From NCBI RefSeq assembly GCF_020520425.1, contig NC_079491.1, positions 46,552,027 through 46,616,026 on the forward strand: a DNA stretch of 64,000 bases, given 5' to 3'. The translations under genes and the position numbers were made by a program. A model generated the notes under the pieces. That model worked only from the letters and a program-made list of their open reading frames with translations, was not told the DNA's origin and made no database searches. Position 1 is the stretch's first letter; each line of letters starts with the position of its first letter. This document shows positions 36,012 to 49,105 of the stretch, piece after piece. The DNA comes from Spinacia oleracea (taxonomy: Eukaryota; Streptophyta; Magnoliopsida; Caryophyllales; Amaranthaceae).

Positions 36012-39000
36012 ATGAATTCCAATTACGGCAAGAATGGTACGAACAATTTCGATTTTGATTTAGGAATCCGATCAAATTTTCCTAAATCCCTAAATGATCA
36101 GAAAAACAAATCGAATTCTTACTCATACATGTCATCTGCAACCTCTTCGTTGTCGCAATCGAAACCTGCCACCACAACGCCGTCATGGCAGCCTGGGAAG
36201 CCGTCGTGGACGCACCAGCCCGCGCCGGGTAACAACGGGGTGACTCGATCCGAGTTGGGCGGTCCTGCTTCCATGGTGGGGGATATCTTTGGGAAGAGTT
36301 GGAACTCTCCTAAGCCTGCCACTTCTGGGCAGAGTGTTAACATTGGGGTTGTTAATAAGAACCCTAACTTGTTTGGGGATTTGGTGGGTTCTGCGTTGGG
36401 GCAGAACAAAAGTAGTAGTAATGTTCCCTTGAAAAGTGCTGCTCCTGTTAAGAGCTCGTTTTCGATGGGGGGTGTGGCGGATTCGCTGCCGAAAACGAAT
36501 AATAGTAATGTGGGGAAGAATGGTGCTGGTGCTGGTGCTGGATTGGGTTCTTCCCAGAGCTTTGCAAGCTTTGGAGGTGCAACAAATGGTAGTAGTCTTT
36601 ATGGGAATACTGGTGTGAACAAGAGTTCAAGTATGGGTGGTGGTTCAATGCGGAGTGTAGCTGGTGGAAGTGGTGGTGGTGGTATTGGAACTGGGATGAG
36701 CTCCAATAAAGACCCATTTGGTTCGTTGGTTGATTTTTCAGCGAAACCTATGGGTGGTGGTAGTCTTAATTCATCTTCCAAAGCTACTGCTTCTACTTCT
36801 TCGGAGGACTTGGGGTTTGGGGATTTCCAAAATGCATCAAAATCAAATACATCCACATTTCCTTCTGGAAACGGCAACTCCTGGGGATCTAGTTCGGGTG
36901 CAGTTCCACAAATGGATAGTTTTGCAGCTTTTGCCCCTCAGAAGAATCCTGCACCTGTACAACCTAGTTGTGGTGATTCATTTGACATGTTTTTCTCACC
37001 ATCAGCAGCTTCTGGTGGTAGCGGCGATGCTCCAGTATCAGATCATGCTGCTGGAGGAAACCAGTTTTCAGGCGGGGACAATTGGGGTTTTGAATCAGAA
37101 TATGGAGGACATGATGGGGGTAGTACTACTGAGATTGAAGGGCTTCCACCACCTCCAGCTGGTGTTTCAGCTTCTACTGCAAAGTCTAAAGGTCTGGATA
37201 ACTATAAACAAGGGCAGTTTGCTGATGCTATAAAGTGGCTTTCTTGGGCTGAAGTTCTTCTTGAGAAAGCTGGCGAGGCTGCTGGCACAATGGAGGTCTT
37301 GTCTTGTAGGGCCTCATGCTACAAGGAAGTTGGGGAGTACAAGAAGGCTGTTGCTGATTGTACAAAGGTATACTTTTATCCTTTTAACTTTTTCTAGTTC
37401 ATATATCATGCAGTTATTTTTCTTGATTTAACTCTCTTATACACCTGAAATACATTGACTTTTAGTTATTTTAGTTATTCACCGTGTTGTGAAATTTTTG
37501 TAAGGAATGTCCTTTTAATGAAAAAATATTTGTGGTACATAAAATCATGTTTAGGGAAACAATGGTACAATACCTCTTGACATGTTTGAGTGTTGGACTT
37601 GGGGATAACTAGTTCAAATTTCCAATTTGAGATGTTAAATAAAGCAAGGTTTTAGGCAACAGTTGATCTACCTTATTTACCGCAAGCATGATTTTGTATA
37701 TGGAAATGGATGCTGACACACTGAATCTTTTGAACGGGGTCAGCAAGTGGCCATCATGCGGAAAAGCTATACATGCAAAAGCCTGCAGCCTCTTATTTGT
37801 TGTGTCTGTTTGTGGAGCGAATGGTGTAAAGGATATTGTTAAGAATGCAAACTATCTAGAGCGTGGCATATTATCCAAAAATTTGTAAAATTAATTTATG
37901 GGGTATAGTGTTGAACTTCAAAATCATGAAAAAGGATTTTATCATGAAGTGAAACTGTAAGTGTTAGAGAGCAAGGCCGTTATAACTTAAGGTAAACAGT
38001 TAAAATAATTGTAGTTGCACTGTTGCAGTCACGGTCATTCTAATGTTTTGGGGAGTCATAGAAGTGACATCACACCAGTGTTTGCAGTCATCGCAATGTG
38101 AAGTCATCGCAAAGTGAAGTTAAAACTTGAGGAAGTTCTAGTTCAATATTACAATTCTTGTTAGGATATACTTGAAAGTTTTATAATATAATTGTCAAGA
38201 CCTTATACTATTATCTGGTGTAGAAATTATTGGTTCTATATGTTTGTAGTGATTGTAATATGGCCATGGGTTTGCAATGCATGGGGTAGAAAAGGGAAGG
38301 TTAGGATTCAGTAAGACGGAGCTTGAGCAACAAGAAGATGGGAGTTAGCTAATCTATAAAAAGAGGAGTTTAGCAAAAGAGAAAGCATGATGAATGTTGA
38401 TTAGAGTTTTATTTTGTTAGCTTTTTTAGTGAGAGTGTCCAGCTAAAACTGAAGCTGGGATTTTATGCTCTATTTGAAGATTAAATTGTATCAAATACAA
38501 TCTAATATCTATGTTTCACCAAATCTCTTCTTCCTTATTTCTTTTATCTGTTTATCCAATCTGTTACAGAGTCCATTATGTGAATATTGTGAAAAATATA
38601 TACACTGGCTTTAATAACAGAGTCTAGTCAATATTGGCTGATACAGTAATTTAATGGCAAGAATGGTTGTGTCTGTCCCTGTGATTTGATAAGTTGAAAT
38701 TTCTGCATAAAATGATTTGTACTTAATGGAATGACCTTCATTTGATTCCCTGATTACAGTATTCACTTACAAATGCAAACCTATTCTGTTGCTTAAGAGG
38801 AGAAACAGGATAACTCAACTCAGCAATGTTAGGCTTACCACAATCTTTAGCTTCACCATTCTTCGAAGCACCTTCATGAAAATATTCTCAATCCAATTAG
38901 CCCTTTAGAAATACCTTACACAACATAGATCAGCAAGAATTGTTGAAAATTCACATTGAAGGATGGGGGGGACTTTAGGAGTTTAGGCATAAAAGAGACA

Positions 39001-42000
39001 TTGAATATTCACGTGTTCCTAGTTGAGAACTGCAAAATAACTCCCAACATAAAGATACTATCTTAAAGCACCTACAGGACTAGCCGCATCACAGAACAAA
39101 GAAACAGACTCTTAGAGCTAATAGCTTTCTCCCCAGTAGGAAATACGTGGACTGAACATCATCTTTAACCAGTAACATTCCTGAAAATCAGGGCACTACA
39201 GTTCTGAATGTTTTTGTAGTGGACAACTTCGCCAGTGAAGGATGTACGATTCCTATTGTTCTTGTGTTAGAAGTTGAACTTTTGTACTGAGAAAAATCTA
39301 ATGCTGATAGGGGTTTTTGGAAAGCTCTAGAACTGAATAAATTTCATTGACGTTCATCGATGGAAGCTTCATCTTAGTTTGGTCAAATTGTCAAAGGTGG
39401 ATTAAGGGTGGTCTCTCCACATTGTGGAATTCAGTTTTGGTTTTGGGCTGATCTAGGAGGTGATTTTGGGCCTCACATGTTTCGAGGCAAGTAGATTCTC
39501 TAGTTTTCCAATGTCTCTGTTCCTTTTAATATTTGATGGATATGCAGTGTACCTAAGAGATTGTATAAGGTTATCAAAGGTTTTTTGGTGTATATTGGGA
39601 AAGCTTTCGCGGGATCACCTATTGAGATAGGAGTTTATTTGCAAACCTGATGAAGACCGAGGACTGGATTTTGGTAGTTTGACACATAGGGTTATATAAA
39701 TCTAATTAGTGTTGGGATCTTCCAAGCATGCCTAAATTTAGATACTATCCTCATAGGAATTGATGGGATTTGTTGGAAGCGGACATTTATTTAATCTGAA
39801 TGGAAAATAAAGGGGGGAAAAAGAGTAACTTTTGTTCCGGTACCCTGAAGCTGGGGATTTATTCCACTCTACATTTACCCCTCTTATGTATAAAAGACAC
39901 GAGGTTCCGTTAATTTTTAGTCCAATGTAACTCCAAAATGTTGTACGAAGACAAAAATTACCTTAATTAATACAGTATAAATTAACTTCTTTATTTTCAT
40001 ATGTAAATTTACATTGACCTAATAGTTAAAGCCTAATGTGTGTTCAGCACAGAAGTGAGAATGACAAATTTAGCGATTGTCAGGGTCTCAGGGACTTGCA
40101 CTCTTTATTTGATCTGGGATAAAAAAAAGCTCGAAGAAAAAGATGAAGAAATTTGTTGCTTAGACTATCATACCGGTTTGATGATTGTCTGTGTTATCTT
40201 ACACTTTAGAACTGGTTAATTTGATTTATTTGTTTTCTCTCCTTGATTGTTTCGGGTGTTAATAATTGAAATTAGTTATTAGCTAGTAATTATATATTAT
40301 TTGTTTGGTTTGGTTGGAATGAAATCAGTGGTGTTTGGCCAATAATTGCCATTGTTGGCATATGATCGGTCTTGTTATTCTGAACTTCTGGTGGATCATA
40401 TTTTATTGCTTGTATTATGTTGATTATAATGATAATTTGGTTCATTAGAAGGAAGTTTTGGGAAATGGAGAAGGGAAAAAGGTCAGGAAAAAATATGAAA
40501 AGAACTGGGTTAATAAGAAAATTATTACTGAAATAAGAAAATTATTACTGAAACGTGTCTGAAAAAGTAAAGCATTCGAACATATTCTGGAGACACATAA
40601 AACACCTTTAACGTGGCTTGAATGAATTGATATATACAACTAAGAAGTAAATCCTGATGTGTCGAAATCCAAGATACCTTATGTACTACAAGACTAAACT
40701 AACTATGATGGCAGACTTCACTTTCTTGAGGACAAGTCAACTCTAAGAGTCTTAATATGAGGCCCTGAAATATCTAGCCTAATATAAATTTTGGTGATTA
40801 GTATTTAGTAAGCTTGTAAGGTATCTCGCAAACAAAGGTTCCTCTTAATCTAATCGTTTGCAATAAAAGGAAAATAATTCATAAAGTTGAACAAATATTT
40901 CTTGTATTGAAAACAATCACCTAGCATGGCTTAATAAATCCAAGCAACAAACTGCTAAGCATCAGGATAAGGGGGAGGGGCACTTCAGACAATGGCATTG
41001 TGATTCATTTTTAGTGACTTGCAAATAAGTTAGCTAATTTTTAGGGGAAAAACTCCATATGTAGAGCATATTAGAGAGATGGAAAATCATATTGAATGTC
41101 TTAAAGTGTTTTGTTGAGCTTTGAAGAGTTCATTGGGAGAGAATCAAGCCTCTCGAAAGCTTGAACATCATTTGCATTTTCTGTAATTTCCGGTTTATTA
41201 ATTAAGATCCTCTTCTTCTTCTTTATAAATTTATAATATGCATATTTGATGTCTAAGCTATGTTAATTTACAGCACAAACCTTATGCCTCTTACACAATA
41301 TAGGAAACATAATAAATAACTCATAGTATTTGGACAAAAAATATAATAAGTTAACTTTCATAGCTAGCTAATGATTTTTAATAATGAAAAGGTTAAATAA
41401 GCTCTTACCTTTAATTTTCATAAAAATCCAATTTGCTGCTACTTTGAACACAGTGGACATTATGCCAATCCAAATTAGCTGCTGCTTCTTTGTTGATCAA
41501 ACTCGCGAATGGAAAACGCAACTTTACCTATTGCACCAAACGATGATGCTTGAACTCGAACTTGTGGCCAAGTTTCTGTTCCTTGGTTTGATGAGCTACG
41601 CCTAAAATGTTGCATGTCTGCTTTCTCTCTCAAACAGCTGAAGTTTCCACCAGAAATTACCTTAATTTGTAAAGCTTGCCAAACCCGATAATAAAAGAGC
41701 TTAACCAAGGGCGTGTTCGATACATTTTCAGTTTCCAGTTTTCAATTATGAAAAAACTACAAACTGGTTTCGGTTTTAGTTTTTACTTGTAAAAGCACTT
41801 ATCACAATGTTAGTTTTTTGTTCATCCAATACTACTACTCCGACTCCATTTTTCAGGATCTAGCACATACAAACTTCATTTTCACATATATTACCATTAC
41901 GAATTGAACTTTCCCTGAAGCTAAATATAATAATATCTCTAAAGACTAAAGCAATACTTTATAATTCATCCATAACTATATACTAAAATACACAATAGGA

Positions 42001-44919
42001 ATGACATGCGTCATCTCATGGCGAGTCCTTGGTTTTCTATTTTCAATTTTATTAAAATACAATTTTATTAAAATACTTCTATGTTAAGAACTTTTGAAAC
42101 TCAAGATTTTCTAAAAAAATTATTTTCTGTCATTCTACTCCGTATATTATGGGATATAATATATGGCAAGAATCTACACGTAAAACTTTATGCTTATATG
42201 GATTTGAAAAATATATGTTGAACGTGGTAAAAATCTCAAAGTACAGTTTACTGATTTCCTGATATTTTTACTTAATACAGAGTACAGTTTACTGATTACT
42301 CCCTCTGTTACTTTTAAATGCATCCTTTTGACTTCGGCACTATTCATATACTTCTTCCACTCCTTAAATAATGCACCATGTTGGCTTTTATGCTTCCCAG
42401 CACATGACTTTGACTCGTTATATCTTGAATTTGCATAAATAAAATTATAAAAAAAATTGATATTTAGAAAGTTTATATTGATACGTATCTAACAATATCC
42501 TATATGATTACATTTTTTCTTACGTATAAATTACAAAAGATAGTCAAAGGCATAGTGTGAATAGTGTAAAAGTCAAAATGGGTGCGATATTTGGGGAACG
42601 GAGGAAGTACTATGCTTGACTCGAATTTTTTACCGATATATAAGAATTAAATGTCATTGGATTAGTCACAATACATATTTTTCATAATATCAACTTTTTA
42701 TAATTTTATAAAATAGAAATTTGAGATATAAAGGTCAAATGATGCGTTGGCACGTGTGCCGGTCCAAGTAACGCGTTTAAAAAAGAAACAGAAGGAGTTA
42801 TTGGTTAACTAAATTTTCTTCTTAAATTATACAATTCGTACATAAAATAATGAAATTTATGTCAGTGAAGCTTTTTAGGGAATAATTTCAAACTATTTGT
42901 AACGATCCGGGGCGTTAAATATTGTAATCAAGCCAAATTCTATGGTAACAATAATTTAAAGCAACCTTGTGATAAACAGACTTTTCTAAATAAAAACAGT
43001 GTAAAGAAAATTCAATACTTGAGGCCTACCATGTCGATATCAAAAGATGATGGAGAATGAGGATGGGTGATAAAGAGACCAGTTTCATGTGTAAAGGAAC
43101 AAGTAGACATGACAAAGTTAAAAGATTTGGCCATTAGAAAATCACATTGATCATTTGATCGTGCGTAAATTTTCTTAAAAAGTAAATAAATTGATGTATA
43201 AATAATACTTCCTCCGTTTTATTGTATATGCAACGTTTCTGTTTTATATTATTCACATGCTATAGTTTAACTACCTTTGGTGATTTATACTTAAAGAAAA
43301 ACAAAGTCATATGGGATCTTGTTAGAATCTTCCCCATATATAGTTTCAAAATATCAACTTTTTATAATTTTTAATCATCAACAATTAAAGATACATAGTG
43401 TTAATGATTGAAATTGTTTATTGGTAAGCAAACAAGTAGAAACGTTGCATCTAATAAAGTAGGAAACAGAAAAATAGAAGCAAAACCCAATTTTTAGATT
43501 CAATTATCCAACTAATAGGATTACATGAACCCTCTATCAAGAAGATGAACAGACTCCCAAACAATTTAATGAATAAGAAAAGAGAGAAAAGGCAGAAAAT
43601 GATATATTTACCACTGTTCTTTTTTAGCACTCTTATTTCTTGTAATGAAGTTTTACTTCACGGAAATCTGTTTTAGAAGCAATATGTATGAGCATAAACT
43701 GTGGATGCTTGCTATTGGTTGACCAGACTTGAATCTCTCTCCTTGATAGCCTTCTCGAGAGAAAGAATTGGTTGGTTTGCAGACACTTCTCTTGATTTTC
43801 CTTGCTATTTTTTGTCTGTAGCCAACCTCTTAAAAGATTTCTATGTTCTGTTACTACTTTCATCTGGAAGGTCTGGCTTCTAATAGTGGCTGATTTGATT
43901 TGCGCGCGCACACAGAGTTCCTTTTGCATTAATTAAGAAAAAATGTTTTATTTAAATTTTCTCACAGTTTAAATTGTAATAGCCGCCATCACGAGTTCGT
44001 GAGGTGTTGGTTATGGGAGAGCATATGCTTTGGGGAGTAGGAATAATTTTTCTAACTGCCTAGTTTATTTGGATACCATTTTGACTCTGTGATAAAGCTT
44101 TGGCATCATATCTGTAACCAACTATGTTCAAACGTTGTCTCTTATCCATTATGTAAATTTATAAGAGCCTTAAACGGAATACATTTTCTTGGTAGTCTTT
44201 GATGTTTTGTGGATGATTTGGTTGGAGAGATATGATTGGTGTTTCTGTATTGAATATTTGAACGGCTAGTTAGGCTTCTTGGTGGAAGTGGGCTGTGTGT
44301 TTAGTGTCTCTTTAAGCTAATGAGGTCCCTCTTAAATTCAACAATGTGGTTTGGGTAATTTTGGTTGATTTCCTTTCACTTTGTTTGATGAATTCATTGT
44401 TGTTTGAAAAAGAAAGAACTTTAATTTGACTGACATAGTCTTTTGTCAGGGGCTGCTACACCTTTTAGTTTTCTATCTAATTCATGGCTCTTATGTGATT
44501 TTTCTTGAAGGTTATGGGAGAAAAAAATAGTTTAGTTGGTAGTCCAGACCCATGTAAAAGAATCCTTTTTAAGTCTCCAGTTTCTGTTCGTCACTATTGC
44601 ACTCAGTTGTAAAATACTCTCCACTATAAGGAGTTATAACTGAAGTTATTGGTCAGTAGCAAAATTTTAAATTAATACTAATGCATCAGATATGGAATAA
44701 TTTATTGAGAGGTGACCTGGTAACTTTGACTGATCTGTGATACAGGTCCTTGATCAAGATGGGGAAAATGTGTCAGTGCTGGTACAACGTGCACTCTTGT
44801 ACGAGAGCATGGAGAAATATAGGCTCGGAGCAGATGACCTTAGAACTGTGATGAAACTTGATCCATTAAACAGAGTTGCAAGGAGTACTATTCATCGTTT
44901 GAACAAAATGGCTGATTAG
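36012..44919 (+). CDS. TPR-domain protein with Gly/Ser-rich N-terminus, 2 exons, 509 aa
   Basis: Exon 1 is 36012-37367 and exon 2 is 44746-44919. The 7,378-bp intron has an AAG|GTATAC donor and a TGATACAG|GT acceptor, phase 0. Residues 1 to about 390 are low-complexity Gly/Ser/Asn with scattered DPFGSLVDF, LGFGDF, DSFAAF and SFDMFF motifs, of the kind that bind clathrin adaptors in other proteins (inference only). A helical tetratricopeptide region follows: AKSKGLDNYKQGQFADAIKW, then SCRASCYKEVGEYKKAVADC in exon 1, and LVQRALLYESMEKYRLGADD in exon 2. TPRs mediate protein-protein contacts, and the intron falls between helices of this array. Similar plant proteins are annotated only as TPR-like superfamily; I know of no specific function. 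The intron contains Helitron-like and MITE insertions but the coding sequence is intact. Confidence 0.85.
37368..41968. other. First part of the 7.4-kb TPR-gene intron; no gene seen
   Basis: AT-rich sequence with only short ORFs of no recognisable family on either strand. I saw no transposon terminus that I could pair, although insertion-derived sequence is likely given the length. Confidence 0.4.
42299..42350. mobile_element. Left-end fragment of a Stowaway-like MITE
   Basis: TA followed by CTCCCTCTGTTACTTTTAAA is a typical MITE left end. It is cut off at the start of the MITE at 42351, and no partner right end is found. Confidence 0.45.
42351..42607. mobile_element. Stowaway-like MITE (257 bp) in the TPR-gene intron
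   Basis: The ends CTTCTTCCACTCCTTAAATA and, in reverse complement, CTTCCTCCGTTCCCCAAATA form inverted repeats, followed by TGCACC and CGCACC respectively. TA flanks both sides (42349-42350 and 42608-42609). Confidence 0.65.
42770..44745. other. Distal part of the TPR-gene intron; no gene seen apart from the MITE at 43208
   Basis: AT-rich intron sequence with no supported ORF. The normal branch/acceptor region TTTGACTGATCTGTGATACAG ends at 44745. Confidence 0.4.
43208..43468. mobile_element. Stowaway-like MITE (about 260 bp) in the TPR-gene intron
   Basis: The left end CTTCCTCCGTTTTATTGTAT is followed by ATGCAACGTTTCT. It is mirrored at the right by AGAAACGTTGCATCTAATAA, then AGTAGGAA. A TA precedes the left end; the right boundary is approximate. 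Confidence 0.6.
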
Positions 44920-45571
44920 AGAAGTTGTGTTACAGAAATTTATAGCTTACTGATTTGGCTGTAAGTTCTTATACCTTAAATGTTTATAGGATTGTCACAA
45001 TAATGTGCTATCCCCTTTCACCAAGGGTGGACATATAAAAAGAAAATGTCTCCCATCAATACATAATATTCCTGTATCAGTTTAACTTGTATGATTTCCT
45101 GTATCAGTCAGTTTTGTATTTCCTCATTTTGTTCAGATGTAAACTGATGAGTGATTTTTTTTTTTTTACACTAAGAGACGATGAGTGATTTTGTGTACTA
45201 CATTGAGATTTATTTTAAGATATTGTTCTTCCTTGGCAAATGCTGATGAAAAAAAAAAGATAATTGTTTGACTTTTGTCCCCATGAGAGATATGTTGCTT
45301 ATGGTCTAATCTAGTTTGATAAAGTGCATAATCAAGTGTCAGATTTGTAGTTAGTGAAATGAAGTGTTGCCAAATTTGACAAATTTCCCCTAACCCACTT
45401 TTTGGATGTTTTAATTTTGACTGGCTTCCTTTCAAGACACAGTCAATGACATCTTAGACCAGTCATAGCCGACTAGGACTCCAAAACTTGTGCTAAGAAC
45501 TTACTTGATGTATGTGTCTTCTGACAAAGTCAAACTGGATACGGTGGTTGAAGATGTTTGACTGACTTTTA
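44920..45571. other. 3' UTR and downstream flank of the TPR gene
   Basis: No gene is visible. The T/A-rich sequence up to about 45110 probably contains the transcript end. A poly-T run lies at about 45158-45167. Confidence 0.4.
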
Positions 45572-45861
45572 GAGCATTTTCAACGGTAAGCTAATTGCTA
45601 AATTAGCTTGTCATGCCACATAATATATCAAGTTACTTTCATTTTTAGCTACTTGGTATCCCAATGATTAGCTACTAGCTTGATATTAATGTAGTCATAT
45701 TTGTCAATCAATATTTTAAATATAGTTTTATTTAATATTATTTCATTGTCTAATTTGCTTGGCCAAGCTAATTTATCATTTGAAATCCAATGGTCAAGCT
45801 AGTAGCTTGAAATTTCTAAAAATTGCAAGCTAGTCCCTAGCTACAACTATTGGAGATGCTC
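45572..45861. mobile_element. Tourist-like (PIF/Harbinger) MITE, 290 bp
   Basis: GAGCATTTTCAACGG at the left mirrors CCAATAGTTG...GAGCATCTCCAA at the right (reverse complement). TTA flanks both sides (45569-45571 and 45862-45864). The right-hand TTA is also the left target site of the next element. Confidence 0.75.
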
Positions 45862-46246
45862 TTAGGAGCCGTTTGGTTCGTAAAGGGTAAAGGGAATGAC
45901 AATAGGAAAGGGAAAGAGAGAATGGAAAACAATTCCCTTTCTTTTACCGAGTTGTTTGTTTTCTAAAAGGAAACCTATAAACTATCTTCCCTTTCAGTCT
46001 AAAATCAGGTACACCCTCCTTTCCTCCTCTTCTATCATCGTCCATCCATCTCTGTCACCAATTTGCTACCATCCCGCCGTGGACGTTGCTCCTTACTATG
46101 GCTGCCGCCTCTGCTCCTTCTTCTCTCTCTTTTCGCATCTTTTTCTCTCTCTTCCCCTTCATCTTTAACTCTTAGATCTTGGAGTTTGGTTGTAATCCCC
46201 CGTAATTTTATACTACGTACATTTTATTAATAAATTTTAAAATATA

Positions 46247-46571
46247 CTCCCTCCGTCCCATAATATAGTGCCCGTTTGACCAAAATCACGGTTATTAAGG
46301 TAAAGGATAACATTGATAATAAAAACAATAATGATTTGTACTTTCAAGATAAAGTACATGTTAGTTGGCAAAAACGGAGAGATAAATTATAGATTAAAGG
46401 TATGTACATAATAAATAGGCCTAAAAAGGACAAAAATCAAGCACATGGGTTGAATAAAAGTCAAAAAGTACAATTTTCAAAGTAAAAATTAATGGTTTAA
46501 AATAGAAATAGGCACATCATTTAGGGACACCATTTTAGGAAAACAGGCACTATATTATGGGACGGAGGGAG
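46247..46571. mobile_element. Stowaway-like MITE (325 bp) in the outer solo LTR
   Basis: The perfect terminal repeats CTCCCTCCGTCCCATAATAT and ATATTATGGGACGGAGGGAG are flanked by TA (46245-46246, 46572-46573). Confidence 0.92.
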
Positions 46572-46632
46572 TAGTTAATTATATTTAAATAGAATTTACG
46601 AATTTTAGAAATAAATATATAATTAATGTATA

Positions 46633-46903
46633 CTCCCTCCGTATTTATTTAAGAGATACACTTGGTCGAGCACGCGTATTAAGAAAAAGAATTGAATGAA
46701 ATAAATTAATAAAACAAGTGGGGTTGAGTAGATATTTTATTAAGTAAAACAAGTGGGAACCATGTCATTTTTGGGGATGGGGGTGTAGATAGATTATTTA
46801 ATTAGATGGTGGGGTTGATAAGTTACTAAAAATGGCAAGTGTATCTCTTAAATAAATACGGCCGGAAAAGGCAAGTGTATCTCTTAAATAAATACAGAGG
46901 GAG
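46633..46903. mobile_element. Stowaway-like MITE (271 bp) with duplicated right end
   Basis: The left end is CTCCCTCCGTATTTATTTAA and the right end TTAAATAAATACAGAGGGAG, with TA on both sides. The right terminal motif AAGTGTATCTCTTAAATAAA occurs twice, separated by GGCCGGAAAAGG. It is the same subfamily as the copy at 49157-49479. Confidence 0.9.
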
Positions 46904-47782
46904 TATTTATTTTATTACGTTTTAAATATTTTAACGGTTTATGAAATCAAAAATAATTTTAGAAGTTTACGTTGAAAAGAATTCTAATTACGAAATACAT
47001 TGGAATTTGGAAAACAGTCCTAACCAGTTTTGGATTCAAACAAACTAAATTCAAATTTTAGCCCAAGTTGACAAAGCCCAAATAAATAAACTCAAAACTC
47101 CCCACACTTGTGGAACTTCACGTAAAAGGAAAAAAAAAAGAGAGAGAAAAGAAACCCAACTCTCATACCCAAAAACAAAACTACGTACTTTGTTTTGCCC
47201 TTCCTCTCTTCACGTGAAACTCTCAAATCTCAAACCCTCTATTTGCAACACAGCACCGGCCACCGCAACCAGCAGCAGCGTTGCCCAATAGTTGCGCCAC
47301 CTTCCCACCTGCTGCCGCGCCGCCACTGCCGCCGGCCAGCAACTTCTCTCCCTCACTTTTGGTTATCTCCTTAAACCCTAAACTAATTAATGAACTTAAT
47401 TACGTTTTAATAATTTAATTATGTTTCTTGAATTTAAATTATAAGTTTTATGATTTGATTATGAATTTCAAGAATTATATGTTTGCATAATTAAATTATT
47501 AATTTTCAGATTATATAAATGCATTGAAATATTGATTTTTAATTATTTAAGTATGAACTTTAAGGTTTTTAATGATTTATCATGGTAGGATGTTTAGGAA
47601 TTATCAAAGTTATTGTTTTTATGATTTCAAACATGTTAATTATGTTTTGGAGTAGTTTGAAATTAGTTATATTGCTGGAAATTTAAATTATGATGCTTTG
47701 AAGAGTTTCCAACGAATGTCAATAATTAATATAATAATTATGATGCTAGGAAACCAAATATTCAAGTTTCGATATTGGGAAA

Positions 47783-48308
47783 CACGGTTGCTATACGCAA
47801 CCTTCAATTACTTTGGCGCACCCCTTTAAAAAACCAGAAATACCCTTTTTAATTCTTTGGTTTCTGTATGAAATAGTTAACTATATTTTGTTCAATCTGT
47901 ATGAAATAGTTGACTCGATTTTGTTCAATCTGTACGAAATAGTTAGTTCCACTATGTTCAATCTATACGAAATAGCTAATTCTATTTTGTTCAATCTGTA
48001 CAAAATGGAAGTGTATATTTCATATAAGTTACATGAAGTGACTCGAAAAAAACAGAAAAAAACGGATATTACCTCAATTCCAAGGTTTTCCAAGTCAAAA
48101 AAAATCGTCTATGTCAATCCAAATACGTATTCTAATTTTATCACGTACACGTTACACTAAAAAAATTCAAGTTTACGTGAACAAAAATAATAGGGGAAAA
48201 GGTTGAGAGAAAACAATAAAAGTGGGTGTTAGGTTTTTTTTCAGAATGAAACAAATGAAAGAAAAAAGGGTTGCGTCAAGTAAAATCATGCTGCATTTAG
48301 CAACCCCC
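47783..48308. mobile_element. Mutator-like element (526 bp) in the outer solo LTR
   Basis: TTGGGAAA flanks both sides (47775-47782, 48309-48316). The ends are CACGGTTGCTATACGC and, in reverse complement, GGGGGTTGCTAAATGC. The other LTR copy lacks the insert at the matching place (about 50,900 on the minus strand), which confirms the boundaries. A 115-codon plus-strand ORF inside is built on the 33-bp repeat and has no recognised domain. Confidence 0.75.
47863..47994 (+). repeat. Four 33-bp tandem repeats (11 codons each)
   Basis: Units of the form TCTGTATGAAATAGTTAACT...TTTTGTTCAA start at 47863, 47896, 47929 and 47962. Being a multiple of three, they encode LYEIVNYILFN-like repeats in one frame and a mirror ORF on the other strand. 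Confidence 0.9.
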
Positions 48309-49105
48309 TTGGGAAATGTTCTAATTATGTTTAGGAGGGGTTTGAAGCTCCCTAATGTTGCTGAAAATTCAATATGAATTGATATGAGTCTATATTGGTT
48401 GTTGTTAGGTGGAGAATTCTCCGTAGGCGACTTTTGAATTATTAAAGTGGTCTCGCATTTTGTTTACACAAGGTACGTACATACCTGTGTGCTTGGAGAT
48501 GTGTGTTGTTTGTTGAAACCATATTGAAATTGTTGATGAACTTGGTTATGTTGAAATTACATGTTTAATATTGTTGGATGGACATGTTGAACATATATTT
48601 CGTTATGAGAATTATAACATGTTAGTATGGATGATTGATGCAAATATGTTTGTTGGGAACACTAGATTATTTTTTATATATATTGATCTAGATCGATTGG
48701 TCGTTGTTCCCTTTTAGCATTTCACTACTTTATGAGGGCCGAGGACCTTGTTTAGTAAGTTGAACCTTATACCCATATAGAGGGGTTGATCTTTATTAAA
48801 GGAAAGGTTGAATTAATTGGAATGAGTCTTGATTGATACAATTGTGATCACTTACTTAATTCCAAGATAAAAACAGTTGTGATTAATGGTTGATTGTATG
48901 ACTTATGTGATTGTGGAGTCATAACAGGGTTCCAATTTGTAAATCATGTAAAGTGAAACTGAGTAGCAATAGCTTTAGACTGTGCACGTCTGAAGTGACG
49001 GACAATCAGAAGTTGGGGTCATAGGTTGCCTATGGCTTTTCCCGGGCCGGATTGATCACCGGTTCTATTTCAGTCAAACGTTCCTCGATATCGCAGGTCA
49101 TTGGG

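Larger units (their letters stand above)
41969..42768 (+). mobile_element. Degenerate Helitron-like element in the TPR-gene intron
   Basis: It starts A|TCCATAACTATATACTAAAA followed by TACACAATAGGAATGACA. This closely parallels the 5' ends of the Helitrons at 20154 and 61000 (ATTATACTAAAATAGACA then GGAATGACA). The candidate 3' end is a hairpin GGCACGTGTGCC (42749-42760), then GGTCCAAG and host T, where CTAG would have decayed to CAAG. Stowaway-type MITEs are nested inside. Confidence 0.45.

Noticed and set aside
47813-48160. 115-aa ORF with LYEI repeats
   Set aside because: It is produced by a 33-bp tandem repeat inside a Mutator-like insertion; the opposite strand is open too.
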